64,000 nt of DNA from Burkholderia sp. WSM2230 (lineage in GTDB: Bacteria; Pseudomonadota; Gammaproteobacteria; Burkholderiales; Burkholderiaceae): NCBI RefSeq assembly GCF_000472445.1, contig NZ_AXAJ01000009.1:124291-188290 (forward strand), written 5' to 3'. Every line of letters starts with the position of its first letter. Positions within the stretch are counted from its first letter, which is position 1. The notes below the pieces were generated by a model. The model did not search any database. It worked only from the letters and a program-made list of their open reading frames with translations, and was not told where the DNA came from. The position numbers were made by a program, and so were the translations under genes. Positions 17,842 through 27,240 of the stretch are shown piece after piece.

Positions 17842-18798
17842 ATGCTAGACCGAATAACCGCAATGCGCACCTTCATCCGGATAGTGGACACCAACAGCTT
17901 CACCCGCGCGGCGGAATCCCTGAACATTCCGCGCGCGACGGCGACCACTATCGTCCAGAACCTGGAAGCCCTGCTCGGCATCCAACTCCTCGTCCGCACA
18001 ACACGGCGTATCAGCGTCACGCCCGAAGGCGCCGCCTACTACGAGCGTTGCGCGCAAATCCTCGCCGACATAGACGAGATGGAGGCGAGCATCCGTCATG
18101 CGACCGATAACCTCACTGGCCGCCTGCGCATCGAAATGCCCGGCTCGGTAGCAAGCGCGATCGTCCTGCCCGCTCTCGACGACTTTCACATGCGCTATCC
18201 GAACCTCGATCTGGCCATCGGCGTCAGCAATCGCATGGTCGATCTGGTCTCCGAAGCAATCGACTGCAGTATCCAGCTCGGCGAACTGCCCGATTCGACG
18301 CTGGTGGCGCGGCAGTTGGGCACGCTCGAGCACGTCACCTGCGCAAGCCCGGCCTACCTCGCGCGCTACGGCACGCCTACGGATCTCGACGATTTGCGCG
18401 GCCACGTCGCCGTCAATTGCATGTCGCCGCACAACGGCCGCGAAGTCGCGTTCGATTTCGAAGTGGACGGCGAAGCGCAAAGCGTCAAGGTCAACGGCTA
18501 TATCAAGGTCAGCGACGAGCAGGCATATCTGACTTGCGGACTACAAGGCCACGGTCTGATCCAACCCGCGCGAATCGCCGCGCAGCCTTATCTGGACTCG
18601 GGACAATTGCGCGAAGTACTGCCGCAATGGAAGCCCGTGCCAATGCCGGTGTCCGTCGCTTATCTGAAGAACCGCCGCGTGTCGCCGCGCGTGCGTGCTT
18701 TCGTCGACTGGCTCGCAGAACTGTTCGAAAAGGCCGAGCACGTCGATCAGGATCTCTCGCGCGTGCGCCAGCTGCTGCGTGGCCTGCATCCCGCCTGA
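17842..18798 (+). CDS. LysR family transcriptional regulator
   Basis: The 318-residue protein has the N-terminal winged helix (about 3-62, FTRAAESLNIPRATATTIVQ) and a substrate-binding domain starting near residue 90. It is of the CrgA/DsdC-like subgroup common in Burkholderia, where the recognition helix reads RATATTIVQNLE in place of SAVSR. Effector and target are unknown; it lies 88 bases after the alcohol dehydrogenase and is convergent with the nucleoside-hydrolase-like gene, so autoregulation or control of the dehydrogenase are both possible. A 12-base palindrome AGCGCATGCGCT follows its stop at 18799-18810. Confidence 0.9.
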   Translation: MLDRITAMRTFIRIVDTNSFTRAAESLNIPRATATTIVQNLEALLGIQLLVRTTRRISVTPEGAAYYERCAQILADIDEMEASIRHATDNLTGRLRIEMPGSVASAIVLPALDDFHMRYPNLDLAIGVSNRMVDLVSEAIDCSIQLGELPDSTLVARQLGTLEHVTCASPAYLARYGTPTDLDDLRGHVAVNCMSPHNGREVAFDFEVDGEAQSVKVNGYIKVSDEQAYLTCGLQGHGLIQPARIAAQPYLDSGQLREVLPQWKPVPMPVSVAYLKNRRVSPRVRAFVDWLAELFEKAEHVDQDLSRVRQLLRGLHPA

Positions 18799-18835
18799 AG
18801 CGCATGCGCTGCAGGCACGCAGCACGATTAGCGCA

Positions 18836-19972
18836 TCAGCCCGGAACCGGCACTGGGCGCGTCAGCAAGTCCACGTAAAAATTGAAGAAGTCCTGATTGT
18901 CAAAGCGCTTGACGATCGTCATCTTCTGCAAACCGGCCGGAGGAGAACTTGTATAGCCGGTAGCCTTTCCATCATTGGCACCGAAGCTCGTGTCGACATC
19001 CACCCACTCGTCCACCGTTTGCGTCGCAAATGAAGGGTGGATCAGATAGCCGAGCGTCAGTGTGTCCCAGATGTTCGTGGTGTAGTTCGGATTCGTTTCG
19101 AAGCCGTTCTTCCCGTCGAAACCATAGCCGTTCAACGTCTTGAACAACTGGGTGATGATGGTCTGCTTAGTCGGGTCGTGCGCGATACGGTCGTAAAGCG
19201 CTTTATCCATCTTCACGGTATCGGTTACGTCGAGAGGAACGACGACCTGCCTGATCGGCAAACGCAACACCTCTTTTGCCGCCTCGGGATCGAACCACCA
19301 GTTGAATTCCGCCGTTGGCGTAGTGTTGCCCGGCACGTCGATCGCGCCTCCCATATATACGATCTGCCTGATCAACGGCACGATCTCGGGATGCTGACGC
19401 GTGGCAAGCGCGATGTTGGTCAATGGCCCGATGGCCAGGATCGTCACTTCGCCGGGATTCTGCTTCACTGAATCGACAATGAAATCCACTGCGCTTTTGG
19501 TCTGCACTTTCGTGTGCGTCGCAAAACCGTCGGGTGGTGCGACGAGATCGCTGTCGGACTTCGGCTCCGGCGTTCCCCACGCGCCGAGATAACCGTCGCC
19601 GCCGGGGAATTGGGCCATTTCGGCCTGGATGGTGGCGAAATCATGCGACAGCGCGTAATTCGCGCCTGCATAAATGCCGATCTGCTTTTCGACGCCAAGC
19701 CGCTCCACAGATTTCAATGCATCCGCGACGCCCTGCTTCAACCACTGATTGCCGGACACCACGGTAATGCCGAGTACCTTCAACGATCCCTGCGCCTGTA
19801 ATTGCGCCGCCATGACGCCGAGCTGGCCGTCGTCGCTCAGCGTGTTGTAGTCGCTGTCGATAATGACTTTCGGGGGATTGGGAGGATTCAGATTGCTGCC
19901 GCCGCATGCCGCAATTGCAAGAACAGTCACGATGCTTGCTACGTACCTCAACGCCACGAGAAACCGCTTCAT
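18836..19972 (-). CDS. nucleoside hydrolase-like lipoprotein
   Basis: The 378-residue protein has a lipoprotein signal with lipobox IAAC (C23), so it should be membrane-anchored in the periplasm. The body has the inosine-uridine nucleoside hydrolase fold (PF01156): an N-terminal Asp cluster at D39, D41, D47 and D48, ILAIGPLTNIAL near 180, YMGGAIDVPGN, AEFNWWFDPEAA and a late NIWD. These residues hold calcium and ribose in the family. The Asp cluster reads DSDYNTLSDDG, the longer-spaced variant in which a central Asp of the common DxDxxxDxDD is Leu, so activity may be changed. It likely releases bases from nucleosides or related ribosides outside the cytoplasm. It stands alone. Confidence 0.87.
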   Translation of the reverse strand: MKRFLVALRYVASIVTVLAIAACGGSNLNPPNPPKVIIDSDYNTLSDDGQLGVMAAQLQAQGSLKVLGITVVSGNQWLKQGVADALKSVERLGVEKQIGIYAGANYALSHDFATIQAEMAQFPGGDGYLGAWGTPEPKSDSDLVAPPDGFATHTKVQTKSAVDFIVDSVKQNPGEVTILAIGPLTNIALATRQHPEIVPLIRQIVYMGGAIDVPGNTTPTAEFNWWFDPEAAKEVLRLPIRQVVVPLDVTDTVKMDKALYDRIAHDPTKQTIITQLFKTLNGYGFDGKNGFETNPNYTTNIWDTLTLGYLIHPSFATQTVDEWVDVDTSFGANDGKATGYTSSPPAGLQKMTIVKRFDNQDFFNFYVDLLTRPVPVPG

Positions 19973-20125
19973 TGATGTCTCCTTTTCTATCGCATCGGTG
20001 TGCGACTAAGGAGAGTCATCATAGACGCAAAGGCGGCGAAATCAAACCGGAGCGCCGCTCTCGCGCCGCGCACCGCACGAGCCTCGTCAACAGCGCAGCA
20101 GTGAACCGCCCGCGCGGCGGTTCGA

Positions 20126-21112
20126 TCAGGGCTGACGCGTTTGCGGCGAGGAGCCCGGGCACGCGGGGTCTTTGCCCCAATGACCGTCGCACACGCGCCA
20201 GCGGCACAACTGGTCTTCGAAAAATCCTCGCTGCCCGCACTCTTTCACGCGCTCGGCGAGCTTCGCGTTGCCGGGCACGGCCGCGGTTGCGACCCTCGTC
20301 GCCGGATTGCTGCTGCCGCCCTTTGTCTCGGCGGGCTTGGTGCGTGCAACGAGCGCAGCCAATAGATCGGCGTCCGAATCATCTTTTGACGACGCGTCCG
20401 GTTTCGCTTTCTTCGATTGAGCGGAGGCAGTCGTCGTACCCGAACGATGATTGCTCGCGGTTGCCGTCGCGTTTTCCTTCTTGCTGCGCGCTGCAGCTTC
20501 GTGCTTGCTCCTGCTCGCGACAGCCGAACTCTTGTCGTGCCTGACCGCCGACGCCGCCCGCGTTGCCGCCGAGTTCGATGCACCCGCTGCGCCCGAGGCA
20601 CCGGCGGAAGCGACCGCAGCAACCGGCGTGGACGCACTGCCCGGCTCCGCGCCGCCGGCAAGCGCGCGCGACAGGCGGCTTTCCGCTGTGCCCGCCGATG
20701 CAGGCGATGCGGCAGCAGCCTTGCTCTCGCTTTCGTCGGTGATGATCGTTGCGGCTTGCGACGAGGCAGGCTCCGCTGCCTGCGCATTCGCGCCAACCTG
20801 CGCCGCCGCGCTAGCAGCCGACGCCGGGACCGCCGCCTTTGCGATGGTCACGGCGCTCGCCGGCACAGCCGCAGCCAGCGGCTCATTCTGCCCGCGCTGC
20901 TGCATACGCCAGGCGCCCCAACCGCCTGCTGCAATCACCAGCAATGCGACAAGCGCCAGCGGCGTTCTGGAGCGTCGTGGTTTATCGGCAGGCGACGCGA
21001 CGCGGCCCTCCAGATTCGCAAGAATTCGCGAACCATTGCCGTCGGCGCCTTTAGCCTTATCGGATAACAGGCTTGGCGGGACTTTAGAATTCGAATTTTC
21101 CGGCGCACTCAT
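20126..21112 (-). CDS. Ala-rich single-span membrane protein with a C-terminal four-Cys motif, beside the T6SS genes
   Basis: I do not recognise a family. The 328-residue protein has a 45-residue cytoplasmic tail, one membrane helix at about 50-67, then about 220 residues of low-complexity Ala/Ser/Lys sequence that would extend through the periplasm. The last 40 residues hold the only conserved-looking part: C292, C303, C308 and C318, with RWRVCDGHWGKDPACPG between them, possibly two disulphides. It is divergent from tagX, only 125 bases from the TTG start, so it may belong to the T6SS locus as an envelope-spanning accessory. The layout (anchor, long flexible arm, small folded end) resembles TonB-like or peptidoglycan-reaching proteins; function is unproven. 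Confidence 0.75.
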   Translation of the reverse strand: MSAPENSNSKVPPSLLSDKAKGADGNGSRILANLEGRVASPADKPRRSRTPLALVALLVIAAGGWGAWRMQQRGQNEPLAAAVPASAVTIAKAAVPASAASAAAQVGANAQAAEPASSQAATIITDESESKAAAASPASAGTAESRLSRALAGGAEPGSASTPVAAVASAGASGAAGASNSAATRAASAVRHDKSSAVASRSKHEAAARSKKENATATASNHRSGTTTASAQSKKAKPDASSKDDSDADLLAALVARTKPAETKGGSSNPATRVATAAVPGNAKLAERVKECGQRGFFEDQLCRWRVCDGHWGKDPACPGSSPQTRQP

Positions 21113-21123
21113 TCACTGTCTCA

Positions 21124-21153
21124 TTGAATCCTGGATTATTTCGCCGTGATAAT
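21124..21153 (+). promoter_or_regulatory. candidate sigma70 promoter for the tagX-tssM group
   Basis: TTGAAT at 21124-21129 and GATAAT at 21148-21153 are 18 bases apart, four and five of six matches to consensus. A transcript would begin about 75 bases before the TTG start of tagX. It overlaps an upstream in-frame ATG, arguing that this ATG is not the start. Confidence 0.35.
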
Positions 21154-21183
21154 ACCGCTCCGACTCCTCTCCGAGCAGGCCTG

Positions 21184-21212
21184 ATTCTAAGAGCAAGCAT
21201 TACAAAATACAA
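21184..21212 (-). promoter_or_regulatory. candidate promoter for the four-Cys membrane protein gene
   Basis: On the minus strand TTGTAT (21207-21212) and TAGAAT (21184-21189) are 17 bases apart. The -10 is good, the -35 poor. It lies back to back with the tagX promoter candidate. Confidence 0.3.
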
Positions 21213-21237
21213 TTGTTTCCAATTTCCGGGGTCGCCC

Positions 21238-22083
21238 TTGATTGCCGTAGTACTTCTTGCCTATTTCGCCATCGCAGTCCTCATCGCCGCAATGCTGCTT
21301 TTGCCGGCGGTGCGCACTTCTTTATTAGGTGCCGCGCAAACCATTCATGGCCGCGTTATGCGCCGGGCATCGCGCGGTGCATCGCACGCGCGCAGTCAAT
21401 TAGCACGTTCGGCAAGAATTTCGCAAACTATCGTGGTGGATATGAAAAAATTACTGGCGCGCCGGCGCTTGCTGATTTTTACCACCACAGGTATTCTTGC
21501 GACGCCGCCATTGGTGGCATTGGGATTACGCGGCCGTCAGTTATTTCAATTCGACGAAACCGCCCGGGTGCCGGACGAGAAAATTGCAGCGTTATTGAAC
21601 GGCGAACAGCTCGTGCCCCCGCCGCCGCTGCCGCCGGAGGTGTTTGCCACGCGGGAAGTCGAGCAGGTCCGGCCGGCGCTAAAAGACGCGAGCCGCGACT
21701 GGAATTTGCTGGATGCCGATTTTCGAACGCGTTTGCTGCTCGTCTATAAAATCATGCACGAGCAGTACGGGTACGAAATGGCCTTGCTGGAAGGTTATCG
21801 CAGTCCGGAGCGGCAAAACCGGCTCGCGCAAATTGGGAGCAATGTCACCAATGCCGCTGCGTTTCAAAGCTATCACCAATACGGTCTCGCGGCGGACAAT
21901 GCCTTTCTGCGCGACGGCAAGCTCGTCATTTCAGAAAAAGATCCTTGGGCCATGCGGGGCTATCAGTTATACGGACAAACAGCCGAACAAATCGGCCTGA
22001 CATGGGGCGGCCGCTGGAAAATGATGGATCTCGGGCACGTCGAATATCACAAACCCGGCTTCGTCCTCGGGCGGGGGCATTAA
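21238..22083 (+). CDS. tagX: TagX-like M15 family peptidoglycan endopeptidase of the T6SS
   Basis: From a TTG start the protein is 281 residues. Two hydrophobic segments are at about 1-22 and 77-98, with the peptidase domain after them. The M15_4 pattern is clear: H213 and D220 in SYHQYGLAAD bind zinc, and WGGRWKMMDLGHVEYH supplies D264 and H267. TagX of Acinetobacter is an L,D-endopeptidase that clears peptidoglycan so the T6SS can be assembled, and the same job is likely here. ATG 21124 would give a longer protein but overlaps the promoter candidate and leaves only 11 bases to the divergent gene; TTG 21238, preceded by CCGGGG, starts directly with the membrane helix. tssM follows after 273 bases. 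Confidence 0.82.
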   Translation: MIAVVLLAYFAIAVLIAAMLLLPAVRTSLLGAAQTIHGRVMRRASRGASHARSQLARSARISQTIVVDMKKLLARRRLLIFTTTGILATPPLVALGLRGRQLFQFDETARVPDEKIAALLNGEQLVPPPPLPPEVFATREVEQVRPALKDASRDWNLLDADFRTRLLLVYKIMHEQYGYEMALLEGYRSPERQNRLAQIGSNVTNAAAFQSYHQYGLAADNAFLRDGKLVISEKDPWAMRGYQLYGQTAEQIGLTWGGRWKMMDLGHVEYHKPGFVLGRGH

Positions 22084-22356
22084 GGGCACAGCGGCACAAG
22101 AGGTTTGGAAATGGGGCATTCAATCAATATTTCTGGCAAAAAGCGGCAATACGAACCGCAATCCGGCATACATCATCGCATTGACTCAGCCGCTTTTCGC
22201 CGCGCCGGCAATTGCCGATTTAACAATTCAGCGGATTTCACCGCCTGGCTGAATCGGCTTTCATTTCCTTTCGCTCAATTTTCAAACGCCGCACGCGCAT
22301 GATGCCGTTTGCCACAGCACGCGCCATAACACATATCACCAAGACCTGAACGGCTT

Positions 22357-25300
22357 ATGCGACGCTTCCTCAACGTGTTGACCCATCCACGCACGCTCTC
22401 GATCATCGGCCTGCTCGCGCTCGCTGCTGTGTTGTTCGTCGGCGCCGATACACTGCAGATCGACCTGATGTGGCCGGCCATTGCGCTCGCTGCGGTGATC
22501 GCGCTATGGCTGCTGGTGTGGGCGGTGCGCCGCCTGCGCGCGCGGCGCGCGAACAACAAGCTTGGCGAGATGCTCGAGCAGCAGGCGGAAAAACAGAGCG
22601 CGGAAGCGGGGCCCGCGCCCACGCCGGCGCGCCAGGCGGAACTCGACGTGCTGCGCACACGCCTTGTCGACGCGGTGAAAACCATCAAGACCTCGAAGAT
22701 CGGCCAGGTATCGGGCGGCTCGGCATTGTATGAGTTGCCGTGGTACATCGTGATCGGCAATCCGGCGGCGGGCAAGAGCAGCGCCGTGCTGAATTCGGGC
22801 TTGCAATTCCCATTCGCCGACAAGAACAACGCCGTAATTCACGGCATTGGCGGCACGCGAAATTGCGACTGGTTCTTCACGACAGAAGGCATTCTGCTCG
22901 ATACGGCAGGCCGCTACTCGGTGCACGAAGAAGACCGTACCGAATGGCTGGGCTTTCTCGGCCTGCTCAAACGCTTCAGGCCCAAGGCGCCGATCAATGG
23001 CATCATCGTGACCGCGAGCATCGCGGAACTCACCAGCAGCAAACCCGAGTTCGCCATCAATCTGGCGAAGAACCTGCGCCAGCGCGTGCAGGAATTGACA
23101 GAGAAGCTGGAAGTTTTCGCACCGGTCTACGTGATGTTTACGAAGGCCGACCTGATCACGGGCTTCACCGAGTTCTTCAGCGGCAGCGAGCGTCATGAAT
23201 ACGACCGGGTGTGGGGCGCCACCCTGCCCTACGAACCGGACGAAAAGCGCGACGTGGTGGGTCTTTTCGACGAGCACTTCGAAGAACTCTATGACGGCCT
23301 GAAAGAAATCAGCGTCGCGCAGATGTCGATCAATCGCGGCAACAAGCTCTCGCCAGGCCAACTGAGCTTCCCACTCGAGTTTTCGACAATCAAGCCCGCG
23401 CTTCGCGCGTTCCTTGCCACGCTGTTTGAAACGAACCCGTTCCAGTACAAGCCCATTTTTCGCGGCTTCTATTTCACGAGCGCATTGCAGGAAGGCGAAA
23501 CCAATAGTGCCGCCGCCACGCGCATCGCGAACCGCTTCGGCCTGAGCGCCGAGAGCATGCCCAAGCCGCACAGCGCGTTTTCGAAGAACGGCTTCTTCCT
23601 GCGCGACCTGTTTTCCAAGGTCATCTTCGCGGACCGGCAAACGGTCAGGCAATTCGCCAGCCCCGCGAAAACGCGCCTGCGCTATGCCACGTTCTTCGGC
23701 TTCGTCGCCGTGCTCGCGCTCGCGCTGGGCGGCTGGACGTGGTCGACCATCAACAACCAGCAACTGGCGGAGAACGTCAAGGCCGACCTCGACAACGTGG
23801 TGCGTCTGCAGCAGAACCGCAACGACCTGCAATCGCGCATGCAGGCCATGGACGTTCTCGAAGACCGTATCGATCAGCTCGAACAGTTCCGCCGCGAGAA
23901 GCCGCTTGCCGTATCGTTGGGGCTGTATCAGGGCGATCGTCTCGAGCAGCGTCTTCTTACCGAGTACTACAACGGCGTACGGCAGATTCTGCTGGATCCG
24001 GTTTCGCAGAACCTTGCGTCGTTCCTCAAGGAAGTCAACGCGCATCCGGATCAACTCGCCCCGCTCAACCGCACGCCGGATGCCGCGGCCGTGCCCGTCT
24101 CTGCACACAACGCGATGGCGGCTGGCAGCCAGGGCGGCCTTTACAGCGACGCTTCGCCCACCAATGTGGAAGACGCGTATAACGCGCTCAAGACGTACCT
24201 GATGTTGAGCGACAAGCGTCACGTCGAAACGGCTCACCTTACTGACCAGGTGGCGCGCTTCTGGCGCGGTTGGCTCGAAACGAATCGCGGCAACATGCCT
24301 CGCGACGAAATGATCCGCAGCGCCGAACGCATGATCACGTTCTACCTGTCGCGCGTATCCGACGACGACTGGCCGATGATCGACCAGAACCTCGGACTCG
24401 TCGATCAGACTCGCGAAAACCTTCGCCGTGTGGTGCGCGGCATGCCGGCGCGTCAGCGGGTCTATGAAGAGATCAAGGCACGCGCGTCGACCCGCTTCGC
24501 GCCGATGACAATCGCGCGCATTGTCGGTGAAAACAATACGGCGCTGGTGGCGGGCAGCTATGCGATTCCCGGCACGTTCACGCGCGAAGCGTGGTTCCAG
24601 TACGTGCAGCCCGCGATTCGCGAGGCCGCGACCAAAGAATTGCAGGCGAAAGACTGGGTGCTCAACACGTCCGCGCATGACGACCTCACGCTCGAAGGCA
24701 GCCCCGAGCAGATCCAGAAGGCGCTCGTCACGATGTACAAGACCGAGTATGCAATGCACTGGCAGAAGTTCATGCAAGGCATTGCGGTTCAGAGCTTCGG
24801 CAGCTTCGGCCAGGCGGTGGATGCAATGAACCGTCTTGGCGACCCGCAAGATTCGCCGATTCGCAAAGTACTCGAAACAGCGTATGACCAGACCTCGTGG
24901 GACAACCCGTCGCTCTTCAATGCGAGTCTGAAACGCGCGCAAAGCGGCGTGACGAGCTGGTTCAAGCAATGGTTCTCGCGCGCGCCGACCGGCCAGTTGA
25001 ACGCGAACATCGACATCAACGGCAATCCGGTTGAAATGCCGATGGGTCCGATCGGACAGGAGTTCTCCGCGCTCGGCCGCATTGTCGTGACCGGCGACAA
25101 CGGCTCCATGCTCAAGGGCTATATGGACACGCTATCCAAGGTCCGCACGCGCTTTAACGTGATCAGGAACCAGGGCGATCCTGGGCCGGGCGCGCGTCAA
25201 CTCATGCAGCAGACGCTGGACGGCAGTGGTTCAGAACTCGCCGATTCGCTCAGGTACGTCGACGAGCAGATGTTGACGGGTCTCACCGATTCGCAACGCA

Positions 25301-26247
25301 AGGCGCTGCGTCCGCTGCTCGTGCGTCCGCTGATGGCCGCGTATGCGGTCGTGATCCAGCCCGCCAGCGTCGAAGTGAACAAAGTGTGGAATGCGCAGGT
25401 GTACCAGGCATTCCAGAACTCGCTCGCGAACAAGTATCCGTTTGCCGGCGATGCGAAGGTCGAAGCCGGCGCCGGCGAAATCGCGCAGGTGTTCGGACCC
25501 GACGGCTCGATTGCGAAGTTCGTCGGTACTACGCTCGGACCGCTGGCGGTGCGCCGCGGCGACACGCTGACTGCCCGCACGTGGGGCGACATGGGCCTTG
25601 CGCTCACGCCCGACTTCACCAACGGATTCGCGCGCTGGGTAGCGCCGCTCGCCGGCGGCGCAGCGGGCGCGTCGGCGGGCCAGAGCTCGGCAGAACCACA
25701 GACGGTGTTCCAGATCCTGCCGCAGCCCAGCAGCGGCACCACCGAGTACACGCTCGCAATCGACGGCCAGCAGATGCGCTATCGCAACACGCCACCGCAA
25801 TGGACCAATTTCGTGTGGCCGAATCCGTCAGGCTCGCCAGGCGCGACGCTGTCCGCAACGACCTTCGACGGCCGCACGCTGCAGCTTGTCAACGAGCCGG
25901 GCCGCTACGGGCTCGAGAAGCTGATCAACTCGGCGCAGCGCAAGCGACGCCCCGACGGCACCTTCGATCTGTCGTGGACGCAAGGCAACGTGACGGTGGA
26001 GGTCAGCATGCGGATCATCAGCACGTCGCAAGCGTCGGGCGGCAACAGCGACGCGCCGCAGCAGCAGAGCCTGCGCGGCTTGCGTCTGCCTTCGTCGGTG
26101 GCGGACGTCAGCGCGGCGAGCAATTCGGCGGCGGCCACGAATACAGCAGGCAGCGCGATGCCCGTCACGACAACCACGACGACGACGGCGCCGCCGGTGA
26201 CGCGGCCTGCCACAGCCGCGGTTTCGAACACAGGAGGTGCGCAATGA
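22357..26247 (+). CDS. tssM: T6SS membrane core protein TssM (IcmF)
   Basis: The 1296-residue protein is the large inner-membrane part of the TssJLM trans-envelope complex. Two membrane helices at about 10-60 and a third at about 448-466 frame a cytoplasmic domain with a P-loop, GNPAAGKSS, near residue 133, and DTAGR near 180. The periplasmic half (about 470-1220) has the IcmF-related and C-terminal domains that touch TssJ and peptidoglycan. The last 60 residues are Thr/Ala-rich. Its length is slightly above the usual 1150-1250. The TGA overlaps the ATG of tagF (ATGA), with an AGGAGG ribosome site for tagF inside the tssM end. Confidence 0.97.
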   Translation: MRRFLNVLTHPRTLSIIGLLALAAVLFVGADTLQIDLMWPAIALAAVIALWLLVWAVRRLRARRANNKLGEMLEQQAEKQSAEAGPAPTPARQAELDVLRTRLVDAVKTIKTSKIGQVSGGSALYELPWYIVIGNPAAGKSSAVLNSGLQFPFADKNNAVIHGIGGTRNCDWFFTTEGILLDTAGRYSVHEEDRTEWLGFLGLLKRFRPKAPINGIIVTASIAELTSSKPEFAINLAKNLRQRVQELTEKLEVFAPVYVMFTKADLITGFTEFFSGSERHEYDRVWGATLPYEPDEKRDVVGLFDEHFEELYDGLKEISVAQMSINRGNKLSPGQLSFPLEFSTIKPALRAFLATLFETNPFQYKPIFRGFYFTSALQEGETNSAAATRIANRFGLSAESMPKPHSAFSKNGFFLRDLFSKVIFADRQTVRQFASPAKTRLRYATFFGFVAVLALALGGWTWSTINNQQLAENVKADLDNVVRLQQNRNDLQSRMQAMDVLEDRIDQLEQFRREKPLAVSLGLYQGDRLEQRLLTEYYNGVRQILLDPVSQNLASFLKEVNAHPDQLAPLNRTPDAAAVPVSAHNAMAAGSQGGLYSDASPTNVEDAYNALKTYLMLSDKRHVETAHLTDQVARFWRGWLETNRGNMPRDEMIRSAERMITFYLSRVSDDDWPMIDQNLGLVDQTRENLRRVVRGMPARQRVYEEIKARASTRFAPMTIARIVGENNTALVAGSYAIPGTFTREAWFQYVQPAIREAATKELQAKDWVLNTSAHDDLTLEGSPEQIQKALVTMYKTEYAMHWQKFMQGIAVQSFGSFGQAVDAMNRLGDPQDSPIRKVLETAYDQTSWDNPSLFNASLKRAQSGVTSWFKQWFSRAPTGQLNANIDINGNPVEMPMGPIGQEFSALGRIVVTGDNGSMLKGYMDTLSKVRTRFNVIRNQGDPGPGARQLMQQTLDGSGSELADSLRYVDEQMLTGLTDSQRKALRPLLVRPLMAAYAVVIQPASVEVNKVWNAQVYQAFQNSLANKYPFAGDAKVEAGAGEIAQVFGPDGSIAKFVGTTLGPLAVRRGDTLTARTWGDMGLALTPDFTNGFARWVAPLAGGAAGASAGQSSAEPQTVFQILPQPSSGTTEYTLAIDGQQMRYRNTPPQWTNFVWPNPSGSPGATLSATTFDGRTLQLVNEPGRYGLEKLINSAQRKRRPDGTFDLSWTQGNVTVEVSMRIISTSQASGGNSDAPQQQSLRGLRLPSSVADVSAASNSAAATNTAGSAMPVTTTTTTTAPPVTRPATAAVSNTGGAQ

Positions 26248-27236
26248 CGCAGACCGTGCAGGCGCAAATCGCGTACTTTGGCAAGATTCCCTCGCGCGGC
26301 GACTTCGTGAAGAGCGCGCATAACCCGCAACTGCTCGCCACGCTCGACCGCTGGATCGCCGAAGCAATGGAACTGCTCACCGACGACCCGCGCTGGAAGA
26401 TCGTCTACGAGAACGCGAAGCCGATGCACTTCGCGTTCCTCGGTTCGCGCAGCAAGCTCGCGATTGCCGGGCATATGGTGGCCAGTCACGACCAGTCGTC
26501 GCGACGTTTTCCGTTTCTTGCCGCTACCGCGCTGGAGGTCGAGAAGCCGCTCACGTTTCTCGCGCACAGTCCGCTCGCGTTCGCGCGTTTGTGGTCGCGT
26601 GTGTCGGCGCAAATGAAACCCTTGCTCGGCGCAAGCGAGCCGGCCGGCGCATTGCAGGCGCTCGGAGAGACGCACGTGCCGATCGAAATCGGCGGCGGTC
26701 CCGGCAATCCGCATGACGGCACGTTTAATGATTTCGTCGAGCATCAGACGCTTGCCGGACTCGAACAGATGCTGCTGGCAAGCGGGCATCCGGTGCGACT
26801 GCGCGGCGCGATGCTCGCGCTGGGTTCGCTGTTGCGCCCTGTGATGCAAAGCGGTTCGTCGCATCTCGAACGCGGGCTCACGCTGCCGTTGCCGAACGAT
26901 CCGTTCTATCGCAGCCTCGTCGCGGCATTCTGGCTCGAACTGATCGCACCGTTTGTCGCGCAGGCGGACTTCGAGCTGGCGATTTTCATCGGCACCATTG
27001 CGGAGCGCGAGCGGCTCATCATCGGCTTTAACGGCGCGTCGGCAAAAACGCTGCACAGTGTGGTCGATCCGCAAGCCTATGCAGCCCATAACATCGATAT
27101 CGACGACCCGGAATGGATCGACGAACACGCACAGAACGATCATGGCATCAGCAAGCTCGTCAGTTACCTCGACCAACCGCAACTGTCCTTGCGCGTCAGC
27201 ATCGACACGTTTCGCGAAGCCTTCGCGGGAGCATGA
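26244..27236 (+). CDS. tagF: T6SS-associated protein TagF (ImpM family)
   Basis: This 330-residue protein begins QIAYFGKIPSRGDFV, the signature of the TagF/ImpM N-terminal domain (PF09867), with GSRSKLAIAGHMVASHDQSSRRFP following near residue 70. In Pseudomonas and Agrobacterium TagF holds the T6SS in check after translation, acting in parallel with the PpkA/PppA kinase-phosphatase pair. No ppkA, pppA or fha is in this window. The start overlaps the tssM stop by four bases and so is coupled to it. The C-terminal half (about 170-330) is less conserved. It is cytoplasmic, with no signal or membrane helix. Confidence 0.92.
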   Translation: MTQTVQAQIAYFGKIPSRGDFVKSAHNPQLLATLDRWIAEAMELLTDDPRWKIVYENAKPMHFAFLGSRSKLAIAGHMVASHDQSSRRFPFLAATALEVEKPLTFLAHSPLAFARLWSRVSAQMKPLLGASEPAGALQALGETHVPIEIGGGPGNPHDGTFNDFVEHQTLAGLEQMLLASGHPVRLRGAMLALGSLLRPVMQSGSSHLERGLTLPLPNDPFYRSLVAAFWLELIAPFVAQADFELAIFIGTIAERERLIIGFNGASAKTLHSVVDPQAYAAHNIDIDDPEWIDEHAQNDHGISKLVSYLDQPQLSLRVSIDTFREAFAGA

Positions 27237-27240
27237 CGCG

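Noticed and set aside
22504..24969. 821-codon minus-strand frame opposite tssM
   Set aside because: Antisense shadow; tssM is certain by its domains.
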